Assembly: GCF_900108565.1 (NCBI RefSeq)
Contig: NZ_LT629971.1
Coordinates: 2,604,001 to 2,668,000, forward strand
Direction of reading: 5' to 3'
DNA from: Mycolicibacterium rutilum
GTDB lineage: Bacteria; Actinomycetota; Actinomycetes; Mycobacteriales; Mycobacteriaceae
DNA length: 64,000 nt
Made by a program: the position numbers and the translations under genes. Under the pieces are notes generated by a model, which had not been told where the DNA came from, searched no databases, and saw only the letters and a program-made list of their open reading frames with translations. Shown piece after piece: positions 54,623-62,835 of this stretch. Position 1 is the stretch's first letter. Each line of letters begins with the position of its first letter.

Positions 54623-56214
54623 GCATCCCGACCACGGCCGACGCCGTGGTGATCGGAGCCGGCCACAACGGTCTCGTCGCCGCGGCGATGCTCGCCGACG
54701 CCGGCTGGGACGTCGTGGTGCTCGAAGCGCAGGAGCAACCCGGCGGCGCGGTGAAGAGCGCCGAACTGTTCCCCGGCTACACCAGCGACCTGTACAGCGC
54801 GTTCTATCCGCTGTCGGTGATGTCGCCCGCACTGAAGGCGCTGCACCTCGAGGACCACGGCCTGTGCTGGTCGCACTCACCGGCCGTCGTCGGGCACGCC
54901 CGCGATGCCGAGGACGACGACGCGCCGGTGATCTGGCACGAACTCGACCGCACCGTCGCCGATCTCAACCGCCGCACACCCGGCGACGGCGACCGCTGGC
55001 GCGACCTGTTCAACCAGTGGCGCCGCATCCGGGAACCGCTGCTGGAGACATTGTTCGCCCCGTTCCCGCCGGTGCGCGGAGCCGTCGGGTTGCTGCGCGA
55101 GCTCGGCACCGCCGACGCGCTTCGCCTCGCGCATCTGCTCTTGCTGCCCGCCGGAGTCATGGCCGAGCGGCTCTTCGACGGCGAGGCAGCGCGACTTCTG
55201 TTGCTGGGCAACGCCATGCATGCCGACGTGCCGATCGACGCCCCGGGAAGCGGCGTCATGGGCTACATGCTGATCATGATGGCCCAGGACGGCGGCTTCC
55301 CGGTACCCGTCGGCGGCGCCGGACAACTGACGGCCGCTCTGGTCAACCGCGCCACCTCCGCGGGTGCCCACATCGAATGCGGCCACGAAGTCGAGGCGAT
55401 CGACGTCCGCGGCCGCCGCGCCGTCTCCGTCCGTACGACTGGCGGCGCCTCGATACGCGTGCGCCGCGCGGTGGTCGCCGACACCTCCGCTCCCGCCCTG
55501 TATCAACATCTGTTGCCGGCCGACGCCCTTCCTGCGTCGGTGCTGCAGGACTTCGACCGGTTCGTCTGGGACACCCCGGTTTTGAAGATCAACTACGCGC
55601 TCGACGCGCCGATCCCGTGGCGGTCCAAGAGCCTCAACGACGCCGGCACCGTCCACCTCGGCGCCGACCACGACGGGCTGATCCGCTGGATGGCCGACCT
55701 GAACACCGGCACCGTGCCGCTGCACCCGTTCCTGCTGTTCGGTCAGATGACCACTGCCGATCCCAGCCGCTCACCGGCAGGCACCGAAAGCGCCTGGGCG
55801 TACACGCATCTGCCGCGCGGTGTGGACGACGACGCGTCGGCGGACCAACTGTCGGCCGCCGTCGACATGGTGCTGGAGAAACACGCACCCGGTTTCGGTG
55901 AGCACATCGTCGGCAAGATGATCCAGCGGCCGTCCGACCTGCAGGCCAGTGATGCGAACCTGCATGCGGGCGCTGTCAACGGCGGTACCTCACAGTTGTT
56001 CCAGCAGTTGATCTTCCGGCCGATACCCGGCTTCGGCGGCGCGGACACCCCGATCGAGAACGTCTACCTCGGCAGCGCGGGCGCGTCGCCGGGCGGGGGA
56101 GTGCACGGCGTGTGCGGCCGCAACGCCGCCCGGGCCGCGCTCGGCGGTGACGGACGGCTGGGCTGGCCGCGCCGCCAACTCAACCGCGCGGTCTTGTCGA
56201 TGCTGACCCGGTGA
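54619..56214 (+). CDS. Phytoene desaturase-like FAD oxidoreductase
   Basis: A 531-aa flavoprotein of the phytoene desaturase/CrtI-related amine-oxidase-like family. The FAD motif VVIGAGHNGLVAA is at 10-22, with the second part LEAQEQPGGAV, and a C-terminal GASPGGGVHGVCGRNAA segment closes the FAD site. Carotenoid genes are not nearby, so a lipid or isoprenoid substrate is only a guess; homologues are often called pyridine nucleotide-disulfide oxidoreductase domain protein 2-like. The GTG start overlaps the SDR stop; its own stop overlaps the recQ start (GTGA). Confidence 0.87.
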   Translation: MSIPTTADAVVIGAGHNGLVAAAMLADAGWDVVVLEAQEQPGGAVKSAELFPGYTSDLYSAFYPLSVMSPALKALHLEDHGLCWSHSPAVVGHARDAEDDDAPVIWHELDRTVADLNRRTPGDGDRWRDLFNQWRRIREPLLETLFAPFPPVRGAVGLLRELGTADALRLAHLLLLPAGVMAERLFDGEAARLLLLGNAMHADVPIDAPGSGVMGYMLIMMAQDGGFPVPVGGAGQLTAALVNRATSAGAHIECGHEVEAIDVRGRRAVSVRTTGGASIRVRRAVVADTSAPALYQHLLPADALPASVLQDFDRFVWDTPVLKINYALDAPIPWRSKSLNDAGTVHLGADHDGLIRWMADLNTGTVPLHPFLLFGQMTTADPSRSPAGTESAWAYTHLPRGVDDDASADQLSAAVDMVLEKHAPGFGEHIVGKMIQRPSDLQASDANLHAGAVNGGTSQLFQQLIFRPIPGFGGADTPIENVYLGSAGASPGGGVHGVCGRNAARAALGGDGRLGWPRRQLNRAVLSMLTR

Positions 56215-57821
56215 GCGACGCCGATCGACTGCGCGACGCAGCCGCCGACGTGTTCGGCTGGGATGAGCTGCGCCCCGAACAACTCGAGGCGATGACCGGG
56301 ATCCTCGCCGGTCGCGACGTACTTGCCGTCATGCCAACGGGTTCGGGTAAGTCGGCGATCTACCAGGTGCCCGCGGTGCTGTTGCCGAAGCTGGTGATCG
56401 TCATCTCGCCGCTGATCGCGTTGCAGCACGACCAGATCGCCGCGCTCGAGGAGAGCGACGCCCCGGCCGCGGTCGCGGTGAATTCGCGTCAGAGCGCGAA
56501 AGCGCTTGACCGGGCGTGGGCGGCGATCGACGACGGCGATGCGCGCTATGTGTTCCTCGGTCCCGAACAACTCATGAAGGACGACGTGCTCAAGCGTCTC
56601 GCGGCGACCGAGCCGTCGCTGGTCGTCGTCGACGAGGCGCACTGTGTTTCGGCGTGGGGGCACGAGTTTCGCCCCACGTATCTCCGCGTCGGCGATGCCA
56701 TCGAACGGCTGGGCCGGCCGCCGGTCGCCGCGCTGACCGCCACGGCGTCGGCGGTGGTGCGTCGCGAGATCACCGACTTCCTCGGGTTGCGTGAGCCGAT
56801 CGTCATCGCCGGCGGCTTCGACCGTCCGAACATCAGCCTCGACGTGCAACACCACACCGACGAGGGACACAAACGCGAGGCCGTCGTCGACACGGTCGCC
56901 GAACTCGCCAGACCCGGCCTGCTGTACTGCGCCACCCGCAAAGACACCGAGGACTACGCCGCAGCGCTGGTCAAGCGGGGTCTGAAGGCCGTCAGCTATC
57001 ACGCGGGCCTGAACACCAAGGAGCGCAACGACGTTCACGACCGTTTCCGCGACGACGAGGTCGACGTCGTCGTCGCCACGAGCGCGTTCGGGATGGGCAT
57101 CGACAAGCCGAACGTCCGCTTCGTCGTGCACGCGTCGATACCCGACGCGGTCGACTCGTACTACCAGCAGATCGGCCGAGCCGGACGCGACGACGAACCC
57201 GCCGACGCGATCCTCTTCTACCGCGCCGAAGATCTGACGCTCGGCAACTTCTACGCCACTCGCAACCCGGACGAGGAGCTGCTCCGGCGGGTCTACGAGA
57301 CGCTCGACGAGCGGAAAGCCAAGCGGATGAAGCGCCTTCGCGACGAACTGGACGAACGGGGCCGTCGGCTCACCGCCGCGGTCAACCTGCTCGAGCAGGC
57401 CGGCGCGGTGGAGTCGACGCGCACGGGTTTCGTCAGCGCCGGTGTGCCTGCGGACGTCGCGGTCCGCCGCGCGGTCGACATGGCCGAGATCGGCGAACGC
57501 GTCGACAAGACGCGCGTCGAGATGATGCGGTCGTACGCCGAGACCCCGGACTGCCGCAGGCAGTTCCTGCTGGCGTATTTCGGCGACCAGTTACCCGAGC
57601 CGTGCGGCAACTGCGACCGGTGCCGCGAGCACACCGCCACCGATCGGGGCGAGCCGGCCATCGCGGCGGGCACGGCGGTCGAGCACAAGGAGTGGGGCGC
57701 GGGCACGGTGCTGGGCGGGGACCCTGAGCGGATCACCGTGCTGTTCGATCTCTACGGATACCGCACGCTCGACGTCGACGCCGTGCGCGAGAACGAGGTG
57801 CTCAGTATCCCGGGGTGTTGA
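56211..57821 (+). CDS. recQ: RecQ-family ATP-dependent DNA helicase
   Basis: A 536-aa superfamily 2 helicase. Motif 0 (FGWDELRPEQ), Walker A MPTGSGKS at 41-48, DEAH at 141-144 with the RecQ-type aromatic loop (CVSAWGHEFRP), TATA motif and QIGRAGRDDEP motif VI are all present. The zinc-binding cysteines (C then CGNCDRC, about 445-475) are intact. An HRDC domain is absent; instead a short C-terminal SH3/winged-like tail (EHKEWGAGTVLGGDPERITV) is seen, a form found in actinobacteria. GTG start overlapping the desaturase-like gene. It converges with a small secreted-protein gene, overlapping 20 bp. Confidence 0.93.
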   Translation: MSDADRLRDAAADVFGWDELRPEQLEAMTGILAGRDVLAVMPTGSGKSAIYQVPAVLLPKLVIVISPLIALQHDQIAALEESDAPAAVAVNSRQSAKALDRAWAAIDDGDARYVFLGPEQLMKDDVLKRLAATEPSLVVVDEAHCVSAWGHEFRPTYLRVGDAIERLGRPPVAALTATASAVVRREITDFLGLREPIVIAGGFDRPNISLDVQHHTDEGHKREAVVDTVAELARPGLLYCATRKDTEDYAAALVKRGLKAVSYHAGLNTKERNDVHDRFRDDEVDVVVATSAFGMGIDKPNVRFVVHASIPDAVDSYYQQIGRAGRDDEPADAILFYRAEDLTLGNFYATRNPDEELLRRVYETLDERKAKRMKRLRDELDERGRRLTAAVNLLEQAGAVESTRTGFVSAGVPADVAVRRAVDMAEIGERVDKTRVEMMRSYAETPDCRRQFLLAYFGDQLPEPCGNCDRCREHTATDRGEPAIAAGTAVEHKEWGAGTVLGGDPERITVLFDLYGYRTLDVDAVRENEVLSIPGC

Positions 57822-58071
57822 CGTCCTCGAGTTCTTCCAGCTCAGGGGACGGCTGGAACGGCGTGGGCGTCGCTGGCTCCGCGAGGCCACCGGTGTTGGG
57901 CACCAGGTAGGGAACGCAGGCGCCGGTGTAGAGGTCGCCTTCCTCCCCGGTGGCGCAACCCGAGTCCTGAGCGGCCAGCTCAGCTGGCGAGAGCAGGACG
58001 GGCGCGATGCTGGGCAGCGACGCGGCGACGGTGAACGCGCCGGCGATGATCAGGTTCCGAGCGGACAGCAT
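57802..58071 (-). CDS. Small secreted protein (Ibp1-like)
   Basis: An 89-aa protein with a Sec-type signal peptide (hydrophobic core about 6-25). A short mature part holds two cysteines (DSGCATGEE and TGACVPYLVPN) that may form a disulfide, and an acidic Pro-rich tail. It resembles mycobacterial proteins annotated as intersectin-EH-binding protein Ibp1; function in bacteria unknown. I chose the second ATG (MLSARNLI) because it starts the signal peptide; one four codons earlier is possible. The 3' end overlaps recQ by 20 bp. Confidence 0.78.
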   Translation of the reverse strand: MLSARNLIIAGAFTVAASLPSIAPVLLSPAELAAQDSGCATGEEGDLYTGACVPYLVPNTGGLAEPATPTPFQPSPELEELEDVNTPGY

Positions 58072-58109
58072 TGGAGTTCCCACGCGGACAGTATTGCCTA
58101 CTACGCGGC

Positions 58110-58115
58110 TACATT
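58110..58115 (+). promoter_or_regulatory. Leaderless -10 box for the NAD(P)-binding protein gene
   Basis: TACATT, 6 nt before the ATG. Confidence 0.45.
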
Positions 58116-58121
58116 GGGGTT

Positions 58122-58769
58122 ATGGCGCGGATCCTGATCATCGGCGGTCACGGCAAGGTGGCCATGCATCTGTCCAGAATCCTGACCGAGCGCGGTGACG
58201 AGGTGACCTCGGTCTTCCGTAACCCGGACCACTCCGAGGAAGTGCACATGACGGGCGCGCGGCCGTTGGTGGCCGACATCGAACAACTGGATACCGACGC
58301 GCTGGCGCAACTGTTGGCCGGGCACGACGCGGTGGTGTTCTCCGCAGGAGCCGGTGGTGGTAACCCGGAGCGCACCTACGCCGTCGACCGTGACGCGGCC
58401 ATCCGGGTGATCGACGCGGCCGGGCAGGCGCAGGTGCCGCGGTTCGTCATGGTCTCGTACTTCGGAGCCGGACCGGATCACGGTGTGCCGAAGGAGAATT
58501 CGTTCTTCCACTACGCCGAGGCGAAGGCGGCGGCGGACACTCACTTACGGGCCAGCGATCTGCAGTGGACGATTCTTGGCCCGGGCGGCCTGACGCTCGA
58601 GCCGGCGACCGGTCGCATCGCGGTCGGTCCCGATGCCGCCAAGGGGCAGGTTTCGCGCGAGGACGTCGCGCTGGTCGCCGCGGCGTGCCTGGCCGACGAT
58701 TCCACCGTCGGGCGGACCATCGAGTTCAACAACGGCGACGTGCCGATCAATGAGGCGATTCACGGTTGA
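58122..58769 (+). CDS. NAD(P)-binding atypical SDR / NmrA-like protein
   Basis: A 215-aa Rossmann-fold protein. The glycine motif IIGGHGKVA is at 6-14, typical of atypical SDR group 5 (YwnB/NmrA-like). A VVFSAGAG segment and LGPGGLTLEP near 160 fit that group, while an active-site YxxxK is only loosely present (YAEAK near 139). It may be a sensor of NAD(P) state or a small reductase. The ATG lies 6 nt after TACATT. Divergent from the Ibp1-like gene (50 bp). Confidence 0.85.
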   Translation: MARILIIGGHGKVAMHLSRILTERGDEVTSVFRNPDHSEEVHMTGARPLVADIEQLDTDALAQLLAGHDAVVFSAGAGGGNPERTYAVDRDAAIRVIDAAGQAQVPRFVMVSYFGAGPDHGVPKENSFFHYAEAKAAADTHLRASDLQWTILGPGGLTLEPATGRIAVGPDAAKGQVSREDVALVAAACLADDSTVGRTIEFNNGDVPINEAIHG

Positions 58770-58911
58770 AATCGGTAGGTTGCCGAACGTGGGTTACCCG
58801 CACGCTCCGACCCGTCGAAGCGGTCATCAACCCCACACTCCGCGAGTTGGTTTTGCCGCCCGGGGAGCACCATCACCTGCCGTAATCTTGGATGGGTTAC
58901 GAGGGGTTGAC

Positions 58912-59187
58912 ATGACAAAAGACTTGAGTGTGGATGCGAGCGGGTTGACTTCAGCCGCCGCTGACAGCGTCGCTCTTGCCGCCGAGGTGGTGGTCGGTGG
59001 CTTTGACGGTTCGGTGAGCGCTCGCCCGAGTGGGGCGGGAATCGCTGTCGTTGAAGCGGCGAGTGCAGCCGCGCGCAAGTGTGTCGCTGAGCGCATTGCT
59101 GGTCAGGCCGGTGATGTCGCAGCGGCAGGCGATCGCTATGACGCGACGGACGGGGGCAGTGCAGACGCGATCGCGGTAACCATGTGA
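58912..59187 (+). CDS. EspC-like ESX (type VII) secretion-associated protein
   Basis: A 91-aa protein of the EspC/DUF2580 type: N-terminal DLSVDASGLTSAAA helix, Gly/Ser-rich middle and a C-terminal helix followed by the type VII export signal YxxxD, seen here as YDATD (residues 75-79). Such proteins are secreted by ESX systems with a partner encoded next to them. The start overlaps nothing upstream; the stop overlaps the toxin start (GTGA), strongly suggesting that it forms a pair with the toxin N-terminal domain. Base composition is closer to the downstream island than to the housekeeping genes. Confidence 0.82.
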   Translation: MTKDLSVDASGLTSAAADSVALAAEVVVGGFDGSVSARPSGAGIAVVEAASAAARKCVAERIAGQAGDVAAAGDRYDATDGGSADAIAVTM

Positions 59188-61175
59188 GCCCTGCGGCCGC
59201 ACCGATGGGTGTGCCCAGCAGGTCGGACGTCGAGGCCTGGGACAGTTCAGACCTCGATGCTGCCGCTACCCGCTGGCGGACGGTGGCAGGTGCACTGGAA
59301 TCCGCATTCGAGCAGCACAGGCAGAACATCCTGAGTCCTGGCGGCACCACATGGGAAGGTGACGCCAAAGACGCCGCTCTTGACCGCGTAACTGCGGATA
59401 CTTCGGTCGTGCGTCGGCAGGGTGATGCGCATCGTGAGGCTGCCGTGATCGCCACGCGCGGCAGCGAGGACATCCAGGCCGCACGCAGTCGAGTGCTCGA
59501 AGCCATCGCCGAAGCCGAACAGGACGACTTCTCCGTAGGCGACGACCTTTCTGTGACCGACAACCGTGCATACGACAAGGAGACTGCTGCCGCCCGCATG
59601 AGGGCTGCGACCGAGCACGCTGAATTCATTCGGTGGCGCGCTGAGCAGCTCGTCGCCGCCGATGCCCTTGTCGGGCGGCAGCTCGAAGCGAACGCTGCTG
59701 AACTGGAAGGAATTCGGTTCGAGGGTGATCGCGGCGGCGATGAGACCGGTCCGACGATCCGGCTCGTGGACAACAAGACTGAGGACTCGAGCTCTCAAGT
59801 CGAGTCGGATGAGCACAGGGAAGCGGGACCGCTGCCGAAGGAGTCTACGGGCAGCTGGCAGGACATGCTCACACCCGCGGGGGCCGCTGGAGAAGCTGAA
59901 CGTACCGATGCAGCTGAATCGCCTTTGGAAGCGATGCTCGGCGAAGGTAAGACCACAGAGGAGAACCAACAGCCGTCCAGCCTGGACGAGGCGTTGACGG
60001 AAGTCGCAGGGAAACCCGTCGAGGCACCACCCACTGCGTTGGAGCGGATCCTCAATCAGCACGCCGGCAATGGCAAGGGCGAAGATCGCCGATATACGCA
60101 GCATCCGTTGGAGGGCCCCATCGTTGGCGCCGATCCGTCGGTGATCGGCGATCAGCAGGCCAGGGTGGACGCTGCACATGAGAGCGTGACGTCGGCCCAA
60201 GCCGCGCTCGACGATGCGTTGGCTCAGGCGACGGTCGGTGGTGCGGGTGCCGGCCCCACCCGAGACCAGCTCGACGCTCTAGGACAGGCGTTGTTCGATG
60301 CGCGCGGTGAGGTGACGAGTCAGACCGAGATCCTGGAGGACCTCAATGCGGCGGCCGGTGAAGTCGGTCAGGGCCGAGTGCCGATCCCCGCGCTCCCCGA
60401 AAACGCTGACGTACAAGCGTTCCCGCAGGAGCCGTCGGCCTTCGCCGAGGGTAGCCGCGCTCTAAGCGAAGGCAGTTTCGGGTTGATCCCCGATGTTGCC
60501 CACGACATCGACGTGTTCACCAACTGGAGTGAACACTCTGCTGAGGACCGCGTCGGAGCCGTGCTCGACGTGGCCGGTGCGGCGCCCATCCCTGGTGGCA
60601 AGTTCGTCACCGAGGGCCTCGAACATACTGTTGACGCGTTCAATGCCGGGCGCCACGTCGACGATGCCCTGGACGCCGGAAGTGCGGGGGCACATCATTT
60701 ACCCGACGCGCCATCGGCTCCCGATGTTGACTACACGCCAGATGCCGCTGGGCCGCACGGTGGAGGCGGCGCCGACGCAAGTTCGGCCGAGCTTTTTGGA
60801 TTCGAAGACGCCGGAGCGCTTTTACAGGGCAGCGAAGCGAATGGCGGACACCTCATCGAGCGTCACGTTGGACAAACGGTTGATGATCTCTCCGCCCGCC
60901 TGGATGACTACCCCGGTCTCCGCCAAGTGTCGACCTTCGGATCGGTCGACGAGGCTGCAAGAGCACTTAGTACCGCCCTGAACCACAATAAGGGGGTGTT
61001 CGATAACTGGATCGCGAACGGAGCCATGGGGAAAATCGAACTGGTCGCACCTTTTGAGGGCGGATCGGTCTTGGCGCGAGGATCTGACGGCCCAGTTCCG
61101 GGCTCTAGCGTGAAGATGGTTCTCAAATCCGACGGCTCCGGCGGATGGTACGTCCTGACAGGAATGGTCAATTAG
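59184..61175 (+). CDS. ESX-linked polymorphic toxin with RNase A-like C-terminal domain
   Basis: A 663-aa protein. Residues 1-170 form a helical WXG100/EspB-like N-terminal region with WEG at 57-59; residues 190-540 are a low-complexity, acidic and Ala/Gly-rich linker with a hydrophobic stretch near 455-470 (VLDVAGAAPIPGG). Residues 554-663 match the CdiA-CT RNase A-like toxin fold: GGHLIERHVGQT with His556 and His561, STFGSVDEAARAL, then GKIEL, LARGSDG, SVKMVLKSD and a final WYVLTG strand. It is coupled to the EspC-like gene upstream and touches the first immunity gene (TAGTG). By analogy the C-terminal domain cleaves RNA in competitor or host cells after type VII export. Activity and target RNA are inferred. 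Confidence 0.85.
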   Translation: MSPAAAPMGVPSRSDVEAWDSSDLDAAATRWRTVAGALESAFEQHRQNILSPGGTTWEGDAKDAALDRVTADTSVVRRQGDAHREAAVIATRGSEDIQAARSRVLEAIAEAEQDDFSVGDDLSVTDNRAYDKETAAARMRAATEHAEFIRWRAEQLVAADALVGRQLEANAAELEGIRFEGDRGGDETGPTIRLVDNKTEDSSSQVESDEHREAGPLPKESTGSWQDMLTPAGAAGEAERTDAAESPLEAMLGEGKTTEENQQPSSLDEALTEVAGKPVEAPPTALERILNQHAGNGKGEDRRYTQHPLEGPIVGADPSVIGDQQARVDAAHESVTSAQAALDDALAQATVGGAGAGPTRDQLDALGQALFDARGEVTSQTEILEDLNAAAGEVGQGRVPIPALPENADVQAFPQEPSAFAEGSRALSEGSFGLIPDVAHDIDVFTNWSEHSAEDRVGAVLDVAGAAPIPGGKFVTEGLEHTVDAFNAGRHVDDALDAGSAGAHHLPDAPSAPDVDYTPDAAGPHGGGGADASSAELFGFEDAGALLQGSEANGGHLIERHVGQTVDDLSARLDDYPGLRQVSTFGSVDEAARALSTALNHNKGVFDNWIANGAMGKIELVAPFEGGSVLARGSDGPVPGSSVKMVLKSDGSGGWYVLTGMVN

Positions 61176-61516
61176 TGAGCGAGCAAGTGGTGTCACCAGC
61201 CCTGCGCCATCTCTTCGGCGCGTACTTCCACGAGGACTGGGTTATGGAAGCCGCCGACTGGCAAGGGGTAATCGATAGTTACGTTCGAGATGAACAACCC
61301 CCCGCTGACCTGCTTCGGTCACTCGGCCAAGAAATCGATGACCTGAGCGCTGAAGGCGGCGAGGACAACATGGAACGACTCGTGACACGCACGTTGGGGG
61401 CCAACTATTACCCGCTACCGGAACTCACCTACACAGCGTGGCTCGGGCAGGTCGCTGCACGGCTGCGCCAGCATGCAGCAGCGATTGACGGTGGCGGTAA
61501 CCCACCAACCGGATGA
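61175..61516 (+). CDS. CdiI-like immunity protein, copy 1
   Basis: A 113-aa small acidic protein. FGAYFHEDWVMEAADW at 14-29 matches the AYFHQDW motif of contact-dependent inhibition immunity proteins (CdiI_2 type). The C-terminal part (YTAWLGQVAARLRQHA) is shared with the next two copies. The GTG start shares one base with the toxin stop, so it is made together with the toxin, as expected for the cognate inhibitor. Specific binding to the RNase A-like domain is inferred. Confidence 0.82.
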   Translation: MSEQVVSPALRHLFGAYFHEDWVMEAADWQGVIDSYVRDEQPPADLLRSLGQEIDDLSAEGGEDNMERLVTRTLGANYYPLPELTYTAWLGQVAARLRQHAAAIDGGGNPPTG

Positions 61517-61544
61517 GAACGAGTCGATTGAGGTGGTGTGATAC

Positions 61545-61901
61545 ATGGCGTTAGTGTTGGAAAGCTTCAACGACGATTCCATCTCTCGCGAGCTGTACCA
61601 GTTTCTCGCTGCCAATTTTCATCAGGACTGGGACCTGGAAGCTGACGACTGGCAGGGAATCGTTGACAACTATATCGACGAAGATCCCACTCCCGGGCCC
61701 CTGCTGCTGTTGGCTGAGCAGATTGACGAGCTCCGTGGGTCTCGTCAAGAGCCGCAGCTGAACGAATTTCTCGTCCGTCAAGTCGGTGTGGACTACAGCC
61801 CAACACCGTTGTCCTACGGTGAATGGTTGAAGGAGATCGCTAATCGGCTCCGGCTGCGAATCACCCAGACCGGACCTGGGACTCCAACTCCGCAAGATTG
61901 A
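61545..61901 (+). CDS. CdiI-like immunity protein, copy 2
   Basis: A 118-aa paralogue of copy 1: FLAANFHQDWDLEADDWQ at 20-37 and GEWLKEIANRLRLR near the end. ATG start with AGGTGGTG upstream. It lies 28 bp after copy 1 in the same direction. It may protect against a related toxin variant (orphan immunity). Confidence 0.8.
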   Translation: MALVLESFNDDSISRELYQFLAANFHQDWDLEADDWQGIVDNYIDEDPTPGPLLLLAEQIDELRGSRQEPQLNEFLVRQVGVDYSPTPLSYGEWLKEIANRLRLRITQTGPGTPTPQD

Positions 61902-61934
61902 TAATAAATCGGTCGGCGTCATACGGAGGTGGCC

Positions 61935-62253
61935 ATGAACGAGGGCTCGATTTCGACTGAGTTAGCCCAATTCTTCGGCGCATACTTCCACCAGGATTGG
62001 GACCTGGAAGCTGACGACTGGCAAAGGATAGTCGACAATTTCGTTAACGCGGACCCTGTCGCCGGGCCTTGAGGATGTTGGCTCAAGCGATTGATGACGC
62101 GCGCCGCTCGTTCTGAATCAGATCTCTCGCAGTTCCTGTTACGCAAAATTGGTGTCTGCTTTGATCCGCGACCGGAGGTGACATTCAAGAAGTGGCTCGG
62201 GCAAATCGCCGTGCGGCTGCGCCAGCACGCCAACGAGATCGACGGTCATAATG
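61935..62253 (+). pseudogene. CdiI-like immunity protein, copy 3 (frameshifted)
   Basis: The ATG (behind GGAGGTGGCC) begins a clear third paralogue, FFGAYFHQDWDLEADDWQ, that stops at a TGA ending at 62,072 after 45 codons. The homologous reading continues in a second frame (LRMLAQAIDDARRS) and then a third (LSQFLLRKIGV to KKWLGQIAVRLRQHANEIDG). At least two small indels therefore break the gene. Both could be sequencing errors, but two in 50 bp make decay more likely. Confidence 0.75.
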
Positions 62254-62501
62254 CGGTGTCCGAATACACCCGATTAGCGAAGAACTGGGTCGAGGTGACC
62301 AAGCGGGTCGCTGCAGGTACTTGGGGTGGCATCGTATGCCCCAAGAATGCTGATGCCGATGTGTTGATTGAGGTCCGTGAACGAGGAAGTGGCACCGGAG
62401 ATGCGCGGTTTGAGTACTGGATCCACTGCCCGGGATGCGGTGCTGAGATCTACTTCCACAGCAAGGTGCAATACAGTCCGACGCCGCACTCGTCTGGGTA
62501 G
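62091..62501 (+). CDS. Open frame: immunity 3' part fused to a zinc-ribbon-like tail
   Basis: This 136-aa frame (TTG, or ATG one codon later) takes in the third part of the broken immunity gene. It then continues 80 residues past the normal end of that family. The extra part has GGIVCPKNADADVLIEVRE and IHCPGCGAEIYFHSK: Cys residues spaced as in a rubredoxin/zinc-ribbon fold. The tail may be a separate domain joined by gene decay, or the remains of another immunity gene. Whether it is translated is uncertain. Confidence 0.4.
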   Translation: MMTRAARSESDLSQFLLRKIGVCFDPRPEVTFKKWLGQIAVRLRQHANEIDGHNAVSEYTRLAKNWVEVTKRVAAGTWGGIVCPKNADADVLIEVRERGSGTGDARFEYWIHCPGCGAEIYFHSKVQYSPTPHSSG

Positions 62502-62835
62502 ATCCGCCAAGTCGTAGTGGCTATCCGCCCGTAGATTGCTCAACGACGATTTGACCGGTGTGGCTGTTGCGCTGGGCAACGCGATCCACAGCACTGCGGC
62601 ATCTGGAACGCAGGTGTGAGGCCCAAACGGCCTAAATTATGCTCGCAGCTGCAATGCCCCCATAGCCCAATTGGCAGAGGCAGCGGACTTAAAATCCTCT
62701 GAACTGGACGTTGGTTGCGTTTGCTGGCCGCGGTTGTGGCCGGAAGAGTCGTCTCTAACTGCGGTTATGCCGTTGGCTGCCTTGGCTGGTGTGGAGGCCG
62801 AATGAGAGTACTGCGGTATCCACTGCGGTATCGCA
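62502..62835. other. Intergenic region with truncated tRNA-Leu
   Basis: Apart from the tRNA fragment at 62,656-62,697 no gene is supported. A short frame ending in TGA near 62,620 encodes DDLTGVAVALGNAIHSTAAS, which looks like a C-terminal scrap of an ESX-type protein, but too little remains to name it. Confidence 0.4.
62656..62697 (+). pseudogene. Truncated tRNA-Leu(TAA), 5' half
   Basis: GCCCCCA acceptor strand, a D-arm with AGCCCAATTGGCAGAGGC, and anticodon arm GCGGA-CTTAAAA-TCC with anticodon TAA. The similarity ends inside the 3' strand of the anticodon stem. No variable arm, T-arm (GTTCGA) or GGGGGC acceptor partner follows, so it cannot work as a tRNA. Such a break is expected at a recombination or integration junction. 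Confidence 0.7.

Noticed and set aside
62656-62730. Functional tRNA-Leu(TAA)
   Set aside because: No T-arm, variable arm or 3' acceptor strand follows the anticodon arm.
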